Notes under the pieces: model-generated
The model's input: only the letters and a program-made list of their open reading frames with translations
Told to the model about the DNA's origin: nothing
Databases searched by the model: none
Translations under genes and position numbers: made by a program
In this document: piece by piece, positions 6,920 to 16,404 of the stretch
Position numbering within the stretch: position 1 is the first letter of the stretch
Layout: the number at the start of each line of letters is the position of its first letter
Source: an uncultured Clostridia bacterium
GTDB lineage: Bacteria; Bacillota; Clostridia; Christensenellales; Borkfalkiaceae
Direction: 5' to 3'
Assembly: GCA_947625095.1 (NCBI GenBank)
Contig: CANQMX010000004.1
Span: forward strand, 1 to 64,000
DNA: 64,000 nt

Positions 6920-9900
6920 TTATTCTCCTTTCTTGTTTTTCTTTATTACGATTGCCAAAACGATCTGTGTTCCGACACTGAGTAGCAAAACCAACGTTGC
7001 GACGAGAAGACTGGGAAGATAGGCGGTGCCGTCCATCGCAAACGTATACGCTGAAAGCCCGTCTGCTTCAAAGACGACATAGTCGTCCTCCCGCGTGTAT
7101 TCGACCGCCGCCGATTCTCCTACTCTTTGGAATGTGAAATCTTTGTCTCTAAACTCTTCGGGGATGAGAAGCCGAACGGTCACTTTCCCGTCTAATGAAA
7201 TTTCCTCACCGTCTTTCATCAATTTCACGGTGTATTTATCGGAGATTTCGTCTTTTTCCCACGCCAAGAATGTGCGCGCGATATTGTACGCTTCTTCGAT
7301 TGCAAGTTCCATAGTGGAATCGAATCCCTTTGCGCTGTCAACAATCACATTGGGCAGTTTACTGCCGGGAGATGTGTACTCAAGGCGCGTAACAAGATTG
7401 CCCACGCTCAGAATGGTCAGAGTTGCGGTCATCGGGTCAATGGGATTATAATTCTGCGCATCGCCCTTGAAAGTAGCCGTTACGGTGTATTTACCGACCG
7501 CCTTCATTCCGTTGCCCTCATAGGCCACGGTCACGCCGTTCGGAAGCGTCCCCGCAATCGTGATGCTGTGCGCCTGTCCGTCGTAATCCACGATCACGTC
7601 CTCAAAGGTCACGTCCGACATATCATAATCGGCTTTTGTTATCGTGAAGATAAGAATGATCTCCGCCTCGTCGCCGGTTGCCCACTTGTAGTTTTCGGGG
7701 TGCTGAAGCGTAAGTTTGACATCATAATCGCCCGCGTTGATCCCGCCGTTGTTCTCGGTCTCGGTAAAGAGCAGAGAAGCCCCAACGTCCGCCTTCTGCG
7801 TCTCCCCGTTATACACCTTGCTTGCAACCGTCGGCACAGTCACCGTCTGTTTTTCAACGATGTAGGCACGCGTCTTGGTATTCTCATTGAGCGTGTAGTT
7901 CTTTGTCTTGGCGTCCTCGATATCGAGCGCTGCCTTGAAAGCATAGCCGCCTGCGTTCTTAAATGTCTGTGCGGAGTCGCTCAATGCGACTAAAAGCGTA
8001 AACGTGCCGTCCTTGCCTATCCCGTCTGCCGTTGCCGTGGGAAGTTCGGTGAATTCCTCCCCCGTGTAAATGTAACTCTTTTCACTCCACTTGACTTTGA
8101 TCTCTTTCGCGTGCACGGTGAGCGTTCCCTCTTTATAATCAAAGTCATAATTATTCGAGGAAAGCCCGCTCGGCGTAATGACGTATTCGCCGACATCATC
8201 GTACGTCACATAACCATCATAATCGAACATCAACACGCCTGAAAGAACGCCCTCTTCCTCTCCATTCACAAAGCCGCTGTACGTTACGCCGCCATCGGAA
8301 GGCTCATCGCCGTAAGTGATGGCATTATCTTGTGCCGTCACGGTGAGCGTCGCTTTCCCGATGGTGTACTCGAACGTCGTACCGCCGTGCTCATCCGCAA
8401 AGTGCACCTCATAATTCGTATTCGTCCGCGTCGGGGTGACGGTATAGGTATCCGCGGGCGTGGTGTTGCTCGGTGCGGACGTCCCTTGCAGAGTACCCGT
8501 CCCTTGCAGAGTATAAGAAAGACCGAGGATCCGGAAATCGTCCTCCCGCTCCGCCTCATTGGGGGCGTACCAAGAACCTTCCGCGCCTGCTGTTGCTCGG
8601 GAGGCGGTTGCCGTCACCCAGCCCGTGTGGGCATCCCCGTAGGTCGCCCCCTTCTCAAAGGTCAGCGTGACATTTATTTTTCTTGCCGAAACGGTGAAAC
8701 TCGGTCTGTCGCCCGACCACGCAAGCGTCAAATATTTTGAAGCATTTTCGTCCTCGACGGCGACGTATAGATGATAGGTGCCAAGCGGCAGGTTATCTAC
8801 CTTTTCCGAACCGTCTTTCTGAAGGTAGATGCCGCCATCTTCCACGGTGTAAATATCGCCGTCATCCTGAACGGTATCGCCTTGCATGGAGTTGTCCTTG
8901 CGGAGATAGAATGTAAAGCTATCGAGATTGTCTTTGAATTCTTTCGTTTTGTCGATATCGGCGCCCTCCGGATCTGCGGCAGTCGCCGTGACTTTTTCGA
9001 TGCCGCCGAGGATATCTTCTTCAAAGGCATTTTTCGTATGGGCGACGTCGCCGTACTCCACGCCCTTTGCAAAGCCCTTGATTGCCGCCTCGGTCAGAGT
9101 AATTTTCAGATCTTCTGTCGCAATGTGGACGACAAAATAATCATAGCACGGGTTGTGGTTTCCCTCGGTATCCACCGCCTTGAAATATACGACGTAGTAC
9201 ATCAGCTCTTGGGCGGTTTTATCGGTGAGGTTATCGTAATCCTTCCATTCTTCGGCGTATTCCCCAAGTTTCAGGTGGTCATCGAGATAGGCCTCTATCT
9301 CTGCTTTATCGTAATTTTCGCGCTTGGTTACGATATACTGAATCTTGATTTTATCTTTGGCGTCACTGAACCATGAGACATCCTTCCAAGTGATGGGGAA
9401 GTTGCTCGCCGTCGGGTCGGGCAGTTTGAGTACGATCGGCTCCATTCCCAGACTATAAACGACCTCCCGCCGCTTTTCAAGTCTCCCGTTATTGAACACC
9501 CCCGATGCCCCGTTGTTGAACGTCACCGTCATATCGGCGGGTACGACTTTATATGTAACAGTGATTGCATCACTTGTGCCGTCCTTCCATTGGAAACCAT
9601 CCGAGGGCTTGATGTTCAGTTTATATTCGCCTACTTTGTCCGCCGTAATGGTGGTATGCTCTCCCGTCTTATACCAACTCGTGTCTCCGCCTTCCTCAAC
9701 GGGGGTGATCTCTACCATGTCGGTATTTACGATCTCCCATGTCACACCATTGGGGGAGTAGGTCTTTGTTTCATCATTCCAATTTTCTCTATCGAGTATC
9801 GCTGTGTGCGCGGCAGCAGTCAGATTGAGATGGAGCGCAGGGCGCACCCCACAGCTCCTGTCGTTCGCCATGCCGTTGCTCACAACGAGCTGATTGTAAC

Positions 9901-11011
9901 TTCCGGAATCGGTGAGTAGGTACGCTTGATCCGCACGGTAGGCAGCACCGGAGCGAAGCCAACAATAGCCCTGTCCAACGCCGCTCTTCGCGCTTCTGAG
10001 AGGCGCATCGGTATCCCACATACCGTCGGCGACAATAGTAGTCTCTGTCGCGGTGCCCCAGGGCTCTTTTACGGTGCGATTGGGTATGCCCGTTTCCGTC
10101 AGAGAGGGAAGCCAAAGGTAGTCGTCTTTCCACGCATTGTATGCCGTTGCACCCTCCCCCTTGCTGCTGTACCGGCTCATGTCGATAGAGCCGCTGTCTT
10201 TATACCACTCGCCGTCGCTCGGCTCACCGTATGCGTCGTTGGGGAAATAATATTTCGTTCCGTCTCCGTAAAACGCCCTCATCGTTTCTGCGTCGTATTC
10301 TGTTGCTTGATAGCCAACTTCGGAGGGTTTGGCGATGTACTCCGTCAGACTGCCCTCCACGCCATCCATCGTAAAGCGGGCGTATTGGTTGTTCTCGTCT
10401 TGAGCGCTCGATGTCAAACTTTCGCCGCCGCTTCCGGAATATTGCCCGCCCGCGTTCAACGCTTTCACGCGGATAAAACTCGTGGAATACATATTCGAGG
10501 GATAACTCTTGGCGGGGCTTTTGTCGGCCCAATAGTATGAATAGACTGCGGTATCATAGACTACTTGTTGGGTCGAAGCAATAAGCGTGTCCGCCGAGCG
10601 CCACAAGTCGAGGATGATGTCGCCCTCCTCGGTGTCCCCGCTGGTGGTTTTCGCCTCGGTGAGGTACACGGCATCCCACTTCATCCCGCCGAAATACACC
10701 GAAACGTTTTTTCCGCCGTTCGCCGTGCGAAAGCCATCGGAAGTAGTGGTTGCTTCCGCCGCCCTCTCCAGGGCATCATACGACCGCTCCCCCGTGAGCG
10801 CTTTGATGAGCTCCATCATGTTGGCGCCGTCAAACGATTGGGTGTCATCGTTGTAGATCTCATTGACCGTCGTCCATGCGCCCGCATCCCGCGCCGCGTC
10901 CGCCGTCCCCGTTTGGGGCAAGCCCAACGCCACCCCTGCCGCGATCGCCGACGCCATAAAGAGCGCAAGACCGAGCATCGCCTTCTTCTTTGTGTTTCGC
11001 TTTGCTTGCAT
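6920..11011 (-). CDS. Giant MBG-repeat surface protein
   Basis: 1363 residues. A signal peptide spans about 10-38 (LGLALFMASAIAAGVALGLP). The N-terminal third contains CWLRSGAAYRADQAYLL and a following VRPALHLNL, the hallmark of a DUF6273-type module. A long chain of MBG/Ig-like domains comes next, recognisable by KATLTVTAQDNAITYGDEPS, VTVPTVASKVYNGETQ and ITKADYDMSDVTFEDV-type repeats. A C-terminal membrane span (about 1335-1357) ends KKNKKGE, so the protein is anchored by a helix rather than by sortase. Probably an adhesin or sugar-contacting surface fibre. Transcription starts from the unusual G-tract promoter at 11048-11074. Family class is clear, ligand unknown. Confidence 0.85.
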   Translation of the reverse strand: MQAKRNTKKKAMLGLALFMASAIAAGVALGLPQTGTADAARDAGAWTTVNEIYNDDTQSFDGANMMELIKALTGERSYDALERAAEATTTSDGFRTANGGKNVSVYFGGMKWDAVYLTEAKTTSGDTEEGDIILDLWRSADTLIASTQQVVYDTAVYSYYWADKSPAKSYPSNMYSTSFIRVKALNAGGQYSGSGGESLTSSAQDENNQYARFTMDGVEGSLTEYIAKPSEVGYQATEYDAETMRAFYGDGTKYYFPNDAYGEPSDGEWYKDSGSIDMSRYSSKGEGATAYNAWKDDYLWLPSLTETGIPNRTVKEPWGTATETTIVADGMWDTDAPLRSAKSGVGQGYCWLRSGAAYRADQAYLLTDSGSYNQLVVSNGMANDRSCGVRPALHLNLTAAAHTAILDRENWNDETKTYSPNGVTWEIVNTDMVEITPVEEGGDTSWYKTGEHTTITADKVGEYKLNIKPSDGFQWKDGTSDAITVTYKVVPADMTVTFNNGASGVFNNGRLEKRREVVYSLGMEPIVLKLPDPTASNFPITWKDVSWFSDAKDKIKIQYIVTKRENYDKAEIEAYLDDHLKLGEYAEEWKDYDNLTDKTAQELMYYVVYFKAVDTEGNHNPCYDYFVVHIATEDLKITLTEAAIKGFAKGVEYGDVAHTKNAFEEDILGGIEKVTATAADPEGADIDKTKEFKDNLDSFTFYLRKDNSMQGDTVQDDGDIYTVEDGGIYLQKDGSEKVDNLPLGTYHLYVAVEDENASKYLTLAWSGDRPSFTVSARKINVTLTFEKGATYGDAHTGWVTATASRATAGAEGSWYAPNEAEREDDFRILGLSYTLQGTGTLQGTSAPSNTTPADTYTVTPTRTNTNYEVHFADEHGGTTFEYTIGKATLTVTAQDNAITYGDEPSDGGVTYSGFVNGEEEGVLSGVLMFDYDGYVTYDDVGEYVITPSGLSSNNYDFDYKEGTLTVHAKEIKVKWSEKSYIYTGEEFTELPTATADGIGKDGTFTLLVALSDSAQTFKNAGGYAFKAALDIEDAKTKNYTLNENTKTRAYIVEKQTVTVPTVASKVYNGETQKADVGASLLFTETENNGGINAGDYDVKLTLQHPENYKWATGDEAEIILIFTITKADYDMSDVTFEDVIVDYDGQAHSITIAGTLPNGVTVAYEGNGMKAVGKYTVTATFKGDAQNYNPIDPMTATLTILSVGNLVTRLEYTSPGSKLPNVIVDSAKGFDSTMELAIEEAYNIARTFLAWEKDEISDKYTVKLMKDGEEISLDGKVTVRLLIPEEFRDKDFTFQRVGESAAVEYTREDDYVVFEADGLSAYTFAMDGTAYLPSLLVATLVLLLSVGTQIVLAIVIKKNKKGE

Positions 11012-11047
11012 TTTTCACTCTCCACAGTACAGAGAATTTCTAATGCC

Positions 11048-11074
11048 ATTATACAATCCACCCCCCCCCGTCAA
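11048..11074 (-). promoter_or_regulatory. Promoter with a G9 tract in the spacer, probably phase-variable
   Basis: On the minus strand TTGACG is followed by a run of G and then TATAAT. The G run is nine long counting the last base of the -35. The spacer is 15 bp, two short of the 17 bp seen at most promoters in this window, so tract slippage would retune it. It drives the MBG surface protein operon. Confidence 0.7.
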
Positions 11075-11190
11075 CTATTTGCAAGACCCCTTTTGATTTC
11101 TTAACAAATCTTAACAAGTTTTTTTGATTTTTTGGGGAAAAGGTATCCACGTTTTGGGGGACATATGCCATTTTACGGCAAAAAAATAAC

Positions 11191-11219
11191 AGCGCCGCGG
11201 GGCAAAGCCCCGCGGCGCT
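11191..11219. terminator. Terminator downstream of the GH51 gene
   Basis: AGCGCCGCGGGG-CAAAG-CCCCGCGGCGCT, immediately after the GH51 stop when read on the minus strand. Almost identical to the stem at 5765-5790. Confidence 0.75.
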
Positions 11220-11234
11220 GTTATTCAAAAAACT

Positions 11235-13568
11235 TTACTTTGTGTGGAAGCGGATGGCGGTGACGCTTGCAGGGGCAAGTTTGACGCCCGCGACCGCGTT
11301 TGTGAAGTTCCCCACCGTGTATTGAGCGGGCAGGACGGGGGTATCGCCGAGTTCGTTCACATCGTCGTATTCGGCGGAAATTTTCGTGACCGCCGCAATG
11401 CCCGTGATCTTCGCGCCGCCGAGGTCGATGTTCAGCCGCAGCGCCACCTCATCGGCGTTGACGATCTTCAAGATATAATCGCCCGTCGCCTCATCCACGC
11501 TCGCGACGTAGTAGAGCCTGTCGATGGCGCGCTTTTTGCCCGTGCCCGTGAGTTCGACCGTCGTCGCCACATTGTCCGCAAAGGTGAGTTCGCTGTTGAG
11601 TTTCTTCGTGCCCGCATTCTTCATGAAGATCTGCTGCACATAGTAGTTGGCGGTGCGGACAAGTTCGGTGTTGGTGAACAGCATCATATCCACCGCCCAA
11701 TCGCGCTGCGCCGCATTGACGGGCGCGAACATGGGCGCGTAAGCCGAAAGTTTTACAATGTCGCCGTTGCGCTCGAAGCCCGTCATTGCCGCCGCCTCCG
11801 AGAGCGCGGAGAACCAATTGTTGATCTCGTAGTAGGAGGAGAAGTCCCCCGCCTCCCTGAACGTGTTGTTGGCGGAGTACTCGCCCACGAATACCTCGTA
11901 GCGGTTTGCGCCCGTGCGGGTGTAGTTATCGTACATATGCGCGTGGAGGAAAAAGTCCACGGGGCTGTTGTAGTAGTGGTGATCCTGCACGCCGTATTCG
12001 CCGAGGGAGGAAATTTTGCCCGCGTTCATGTAGGCGAGCGCGGCCTCCCTTGCAACGCCCGTGGTGCGGGGCGTGGGCGTCGTTCCCGAAAAGTCCAACG
12101 AACCTTCGCAGTGCACCAGCTGCTGGTGATTGCCCACGATGAGTTGCACGCCGTATTCCTCGCACTTCTCCATAAAGTAGTCGTTTTCGAGGAATTTTTC
12201 GTAGTAAGTCGTAAAGTAGTTGCTCTTCGCCTCTCCCGCGTTCCACTGCTCGTTGCCGATGCCGATGTAGTTCATCTCGAACGGCGCTTCGTGCCCCATG
12301 GCGGCGCGGATGGCGCCCCATTTTGTCGTCTTATCCCCCTTGGCGAACTCGATGAGGTCGGCGGCGTCGCGAATATAGTCGGCGATCTGCTTGTTGTGCC
12401 TGCCGGGAAGAGGGCCTGCGCCCGTGCCGATGGGATAGGTCTGACCCTGACAGGATAGCCCGCAGTTGACGACGGGCAGGGCGGACGCCCCGAGGCTATC
12501 GCACAGCATAAAGTATTCGTAGAACCCCAGCCCGTACTCCATCTGATAGTACTTTCTGTCGCCGTCGTTCTGCCAAAGGTTGGTGTTGGTCTCGCGCGTG
12601 ACGAATTCGCCGTAGGTCGTCTTTTGCTCTTCGCCGCCCTCGGTGTTGAGGGTGTAGGTGAAGGCGGGCACGGTATCGTCCCCCGCGTTCGCGCCGTTTG
12701 CGACAGCGCCGATCGAATTCTTCCAATCGTACGCCTGTTCGTCGTTTGCGTTGTAGTTTTCGCCCTCGGTGATGCACCCGCCCGGGAAGCGGATAAACTT
12801 GGGCCCAAGTTCCTCGACCGCCTCATAGAGATAATTCTTGACGCCCACCGTTGAATCCGTCGTCTCCAATGTCACGCCGTCGAGGGAGACCGTGCCCGCC
12901 TCCCCGGAGGTGAGTTTGAGTTTGAGATCCTCATCCTTTGTGCCGCTCGCCGTCATGGTGCGCTGATATTTCTTCCAGCCGCTGCCCGAGAGGGCGATCG
13001 AGGCGGTGCAGTAGTCGGTTTCCCCGTCCGTGACGGCGACCGTCATATTCTGCACGCCCTCGGCGCGGATGAACGCCGAAAAGACGTAGTTTACGCCCTC
13101 TTTTACCGCCATGGGCACATCGTCGTAGCCGTCGTTCGTGAGCGTGCCGCCCGCCGCGGTGACGAGTTTTGCGTAGTCGGCGACGGGGCGTTGGTTCGCG
13201 TAGTCCTTGTAGAGGTCGCCGAGGAGGCTATCCTCGGTGGCGGCAGTCAGAGTTGCGCCGCCGCCCGCCTTCCAGCCCGCCGTGCGCGTGGAGAATTTGG
13301 ATTGGAACGAGCCGTTCTTCACCATGTTGTCGTCGAGGGCGTAGGAGGCGTAGTTGATGTCCTCCAAAAAGACGCCGTAGAGTTCTTGGGAGATATCCCC
13401 GCTCGCGCTTTCGTCGACGCCCGTAATTTTCAGCGTGGCCTGCGCGTTGTCGAACGCCGCCGCATCGCGGTCGGGTTTCTCCCCGCCGCCGCAGCCCGTC
13501 GCGGAGAGCAAAAATATCGCCGCGACCGCGCCCGCAACGAGCGCCGTAACCTGTTTTTTCATCTTCAT
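11235..13568 (-). CDS. GH51-like alpha-L-arabinofuranosidase lipoprotein
   Basis: 777 residues, exported and lipid-anchored: KKQVTALVAGAVAAIFLLSA precedes the lipobox Cys in TGCGGG. It should release terminal arabinofuranosyl units from arabinan or arabinoxylan outside the cell. An N-terminal jelly-roll/carbohydrate-binding-like segment (about 45-250) is followed by the TIM barrel. That barrel holds FIRFPGGC, the acid/base motif NYIGIGNEQWN and the nucleophile region VFVGEYSANN, arranged as in GH51. A C-terminal beta domain closes the protein. Monocistronic, with a promoter TTGACA-16 bp-TATAAT upstream (about 13590-13620). Family is confident, exact linkage preference is not. Confidence 0.85.
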   Translation of the reverse strand: MKMKKQVTALVAGAVAAIFLLSATGCGGGEKPDRDAAAFDNAQATLKITGVDESASGDISQELYGVFLEDINYASYALDDNMVKNGSFQSKFSTRTAGWKAGGGATLTAATEDSLLGDLYKDYANQRPVADYAKLVTAAGGTLTNDGYDDVPMAVKEGVNYVFSAFIRAEGVQNMTVAVTDGETDYCTASIALSGSGWKKYQRTMTASGTKDEDLKLKLTSGEAGTVSLDGVTLETTDSTVGVKNYLYEAVEELGPKFIRFPGGCITEGENYNANDEQAYDWKNSIGAVANGANAGDDTVPAFTYTLNTEGGEEQKTTYGEFVTRETNTNLWQNDGDRKYYQMEYGLGFYEYFMLCDSLGASALPVVNCGLSCQGQTYPIGTGAGPLPGRHNKQIADYIRDAADLIEFAKGDKTTKWGAIRAAMGHEAPFEMNYIGIGNEQWNAGEAKSNYFTTYYEKFLENDYFMEKCEEYGVQLIVGNHQQLVHCEGSLDFSGTTPTPRTTGVAREAALAYMNAGKISSLGEYGVQDHHYYNSPVDFFLHAHMYDNYTRTGANRYEVFVGEYSANNTFREAGDFSSYYEINNWFSALSEAAAMTGFERNGDIVKLSAYAPMFAPVNAAQRDWAVDMMLFTNTELVRTANYYVQQIFMKNAGTKKLNSELTFADNVATTVELTGTGKKRAIDRLYYVASVDEATGDYILKIVNADEVALRLNIDLGGAKITGIAAVTKISAEYDDVNELGDTPVLPAQYTVGNFTNAVAGVKLAPASVTAIRFHTK

Positions 13569-13737
13569 TTCCCCCTGTTTGAATTAAAATAATTATATCA
13601 CCCCGCCCCGAGTTGTCAAGTATATTGTAAAAAATTCACACAAAAGCCGCCCCCGAACGGGAGCGGCTTCGCACATTTTGCACAAAAATTACATCTGCGG
13701 CGCCTCGGACGCGGCCGTGCCGTTTTGCGTGTTTTTC

Positions 13738-15486
13738 CTATTTTTTCTCTTCCTTGATTTGAATGTGCACCTCATCGAGCTGCTTTGTTTCGACGGGCGA
13801 CGGCGCGTTCATGAGAAGGTCGCGCGCCTTGGCGTTCATGGGGAAGGCGATGACTTCGCGGATGTTGGTGGTATCGGCGATGAGCATCACCATTCTGTCC
13901 ACCCCGGGGGCGACGCCTGCGTGCGGGGGCGCGCCGTACTCGAAGGCGTTGTACAGGGCGGGGAACTTCGCCCGCACCTCCTCCTCGCCGAGGCCGACGA
14001 GCGAGAACGCTTTGAGCATGATGGCGGGGTCGTGATTTCTGACCGCGCCCGAGGAAAGTTCCACGCCGTTGCACACGATGTCGTATTGGTAGGCGAGAAT
14101 TTCCAGCGGGTCTTTTTCAAACGCCGCCATCCCCCCCTGCGGCATGGAGAACGGGTTGTGGCAAAATTCGAGTGCCCCGCTCTCCTCGCCGATCTCGTAC
14201 ATGGGGAAGTCGACGATCCAGCAAAAGCGGTAGACGTTCTTCTCGCAGAGATCCAGCCCCGTCCCGAGCATGGTGCGCAAAATTCCCGCGCGCTTTTGCG
14301 CGAGTTGCAGTTTTTCCTCGGAGACGAGGGCGATAAAGGCGTCCTTTTCCACCCCGAGCGCCGCTTTCCATTCGTCAACGTTCTCCGCGACGAACTTCGC
14401 AATGCCGCCCGCGGGCGCGCCGTTTTCATCGAGTTTGAACCAGAAGAGTTTTCCGCCCTCCGTCTTTACCGTGAACTCCTCCGCCGTCTTATCCACCCAC
14501 TTGCGCGGCACGTTTATGCCCGTCACCGCAATGGCCTTGGTGACGCCCCGCAGCGGGTCAAACTCGCAGCGTTTTGCAAGTTCCGTCACATCCTTGATGC
14601 GGAGCGGGTTGCGAAGGTCGGGCTTATCGGTGCCGAATTCCTCCAAGGCGGTGAGGTAGGGAATGCGCGCAAACGGGGGCTTATCCGCCTCCCAGCCGCT
14701 GTACTTTGCGAACACGGGCGGGAGCACGTTTTCGAGCACCGCGAACACATCCTCCTGTTCGGCGAACGCCATCTCGATGTCGAGTTGGTAGAACTCCCCG
14801 GGGGAGCGGTCGGCGCGGGCGTCCTCATCGCGGAAGCACGGCGCGATCTGAAAATATTTATCGAACCCCGAGCACATCAAAAGTTGTTTGTACTGCTGCG
14901 GGGCTTGCGGCAGGGCGTAGAACTGCCCCGGGTAGAGGCGGCTGGGCACGATGTAGTCCCGCGCGCCCTCGGGCGAGGAACTCGTCAGAATGGGCGTGGA
15001 AATTTCAAGGAAGCCCTGCTCGGTCATGAGGCGGCGAAGATCGGCGATGATGTTGGCGCGGAGGATGATCTTCTCCTTCACCGCGGGGTTTCTTAAATCG
15101 AGGAAGCGGTATTTGAGCCGCGCGTCCTCCCCCGCTTCCAGCGAGCGGTTGACTTCGAAGGGCAGGGCGGGCGTCAAACGTTTGCCCAGGATCTCCACCT
15201 TCTCGGGGACGATCTCGATGCGCCCCGTGGGGAGTTTTTCGTTGGGCGCGGAGCGGAGCGCCACCTTCCCCGTGACGGCGATCGTCGACTCGGTGGGGAT
15301 CTCGCGCAGGGCGGAGAGCATCGGCTCTTCGGCGCAGACGACCTGCGTCACGCCGTAGTAGTCGCGGACAACGGCAAATAAAAGCCCGCCCTTGTCGCGC
15401 TTTGAATCCAGCCAGCCCGCGATCGTCACCTTTTTGCCGACGTCGCTCTCGCGGAGCTGTCCGCAGTTGTGTGTTCTGTAAGCCAT
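13738..15486 (-). CDS. aspS: Aspartyl-tRNA synthetase, bacterial type
   Basis: Charges tRNA-Asp. 582 residues. The N-terminal OB-fold anticodon domain (YRTHNCGQLRESDVGKKVTI) is followed by class II motif 2 (FRDEDARADR), a GAD insertion domain around residues 290-420, and motif 3 near GVAPGVDRM, where the Arg binds ATP. Length and the inserted domain mark it as the bacterial form. Monocistronic. A gene for a separate Asp/Asn-discriminating enzyme is not visible here, so whether it also charges tRNA-Asn cannot be judged. Confidence 0.95.
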   Translation of the reverse strand: MAYRTHNCGQLRESDVGKKVTIAGWLDSKRDKGGLLFAVVRDYYGVTQVVCAEEPMLSALREIPTESTIAVTGKVALRSAPNEKLPTGRIEIVPEKVEILGKRLTPALPFEVNRSLEAGEDARLKYRFLDLRNPAVKEKIILRANIIADLRRLMTEQGFLEISTPILTSSSPEGARDYIVPSRLYPGQFYALPQAPQQYKQLLMCSGFDKYFQIAPCFRDEDARADRSPGEFYQLDIEMAFAEQEDVFAVLENVLPPVFAKYSGWEADKPPFARIPYLTALEEFGTDKPDLRNPLRIKDVTELAKRCEFDPLRGVTKAIAVTGINVPRKWVDKTAEEFTVKTEGGKLFWFKLDENGAPAGGIAKFVAENVDEWKAALGVEKDAFIALVSEEKLQLAQKRAGILRTMLGTGLDLCEKNVYRFCWIVDFPMYEIGEESGALEFCHNPFSMPQGGMAAFEKDPLEILAYQYDIVCNGVELSSGAVRNHDPAIMLKAFSLVGLGEEEVRAKFPALYNAFEYGAPPHAGVAPGVDRMVMLIADTTNIREVIAFPMNAKARDLLMNAPSPVETKQLDEVHIQIKEEKK

Positions 15487-15512
15487 TTCGTACCTTCGTG
15501 CGTTTTTTTCTT

Positions 15513-15541
15513 ATTGTAGATTGTTTGCAAAGGATTGTCAA
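15513..15541 (-). promoter_or_regulatory. Promoter of aspS
   Basis: TTGACA, 17 bp, TACAAT on the minus strand, 27 bp before the aspS start. Confidence 0.8.
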
Positions 15542-15608
15542 GTTTTCGCGGCGTTCCGCAAAAAAACCGCCCGAAATTTTTTCCGCGGCGGAAATTTCCG
15601 TAGGACTA

Positions 15609-15637
15609 TTGACGGCGGCGGAAAACTATTATATAAT
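15609..15637 (+). promoter_or_regulatory. Promoter of the SPFH-like gene
   Basis: TTGACG, 17 bp, TATAAT, upstream of the gene at 15682, which is preceded by AAAGGAGGAAAC. Confidence 0.8.
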
Positions 15638-15681
15638 CATCTTACAAAAACCCATCGGGAATTCAAAGGAGGAAACATTTT

Positions 15682-16335
15682 ATGGCAACCGCAATATCAA
15701 GGCCTTATTTCGGGCCGCTGGAAAACAACTTCATCGTCTGCGCCAAAAAGACGAGCACCTATCCCGTCGATCAACCGATCAACATAGATTCCGACTGTCT
15801 GCTGATTTTCTTTCAGAACGGCGAGGACGTAGGCGGAATACGCGTTTGGGCGAAAGACAAGACCTTTATCCTGAACAAGAAAAATGTCATCAAATACCCG
15901 AACAGAGGGAAAAAATTGAGCACGGGGCTTTTCTCCAAGGAATACAAAAACGTCACCATCTTTTGGTACTTCGGTTTTGAAGAGACCATTCACCTCGCGG
16001 ATACCTTAAAGACCAAGAGCGGGTACTCGGGCAGATATGATTTCAACCTGCATATAAGTTGTTCGACCTTCCTCCACGATAATTTCAGTAAACTGCTGCA
16101 CGCGACGAATATCAAGACCGACCAGGATAAGATCATCATCTCAAAACAGGTCGTGCGCGAAATCATCGCCGAGCGCGTCAAGGGCGCAATGGCGACCATT
16201 CTCGACGCTTCCTCCGTGCACTCTTTCGACGGCGCGCAGAAGCGCTATCCCCCCGATATCAAGACGCTGGAAGGCTATCTCGAAAGCGAACTGTCAAAAC
16301 TCGGGCTGCAAGGAACGTGCCACGTCCAAGCCTGA
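15682..16335 (+). CDS. Uncharacterised protein, possibly SPFH/Band-7-like
   Basis: 217 residues with a good ribosome site (GGAGGAAACATTTT). No signal peptide, no membrane span. The order of motifs is reminiscent of soluble SPFH (YdjI-like) proteins: a beta-rich N-terminus reading PYFGPLENNFIVCAKKTSTY, then TIFWYFGFEETIHLADT, then a sheet YDFNLHISCSTFL, then the helix KQVVREIIAERVKGAMATIL. This resemblance is by eye only. The protein stands alone between aspS and a helicase gene. Function unknown. Confidence 0.6.
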   Translation: MATAISRPYFGPLENNFIVCAKKTSTYPVDQPINIDSDCLLIFFQNGEDVGGIRVWAKDKTFILNKKNVIKYPNRGKKLSTGLFSKEYKNVTIFWYFGFEETIHLADTLKTKSGYSGRYDFNLHISCSTFLHDNFSKLLHATNIKTDQDKIIISKQVVREIIAERVKGAMATILDASSVHSFDGAQKRYPPDIKTLEGYLESELSKLGLQGTCHVQA

Positions 16336-16372
16336 CCCCCCGTCCCCGAAGAATAACGCTTAAAATTTTACA

Positions 16373-16397
16373 CCGCCCGCGGCTTTGCCGCGGGCGG
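16373..16397. terminator. Bidirectional terminator
   Basis: CCGCCCGCGG-CTTTG-CCGCGGGCGG between two convergent genes, with TTCTTTATTTT on the plus side and AAAATTTTA before it. Confidence 0.75.
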
Positions 16398-16404
16398 CGC
16401 TTCT

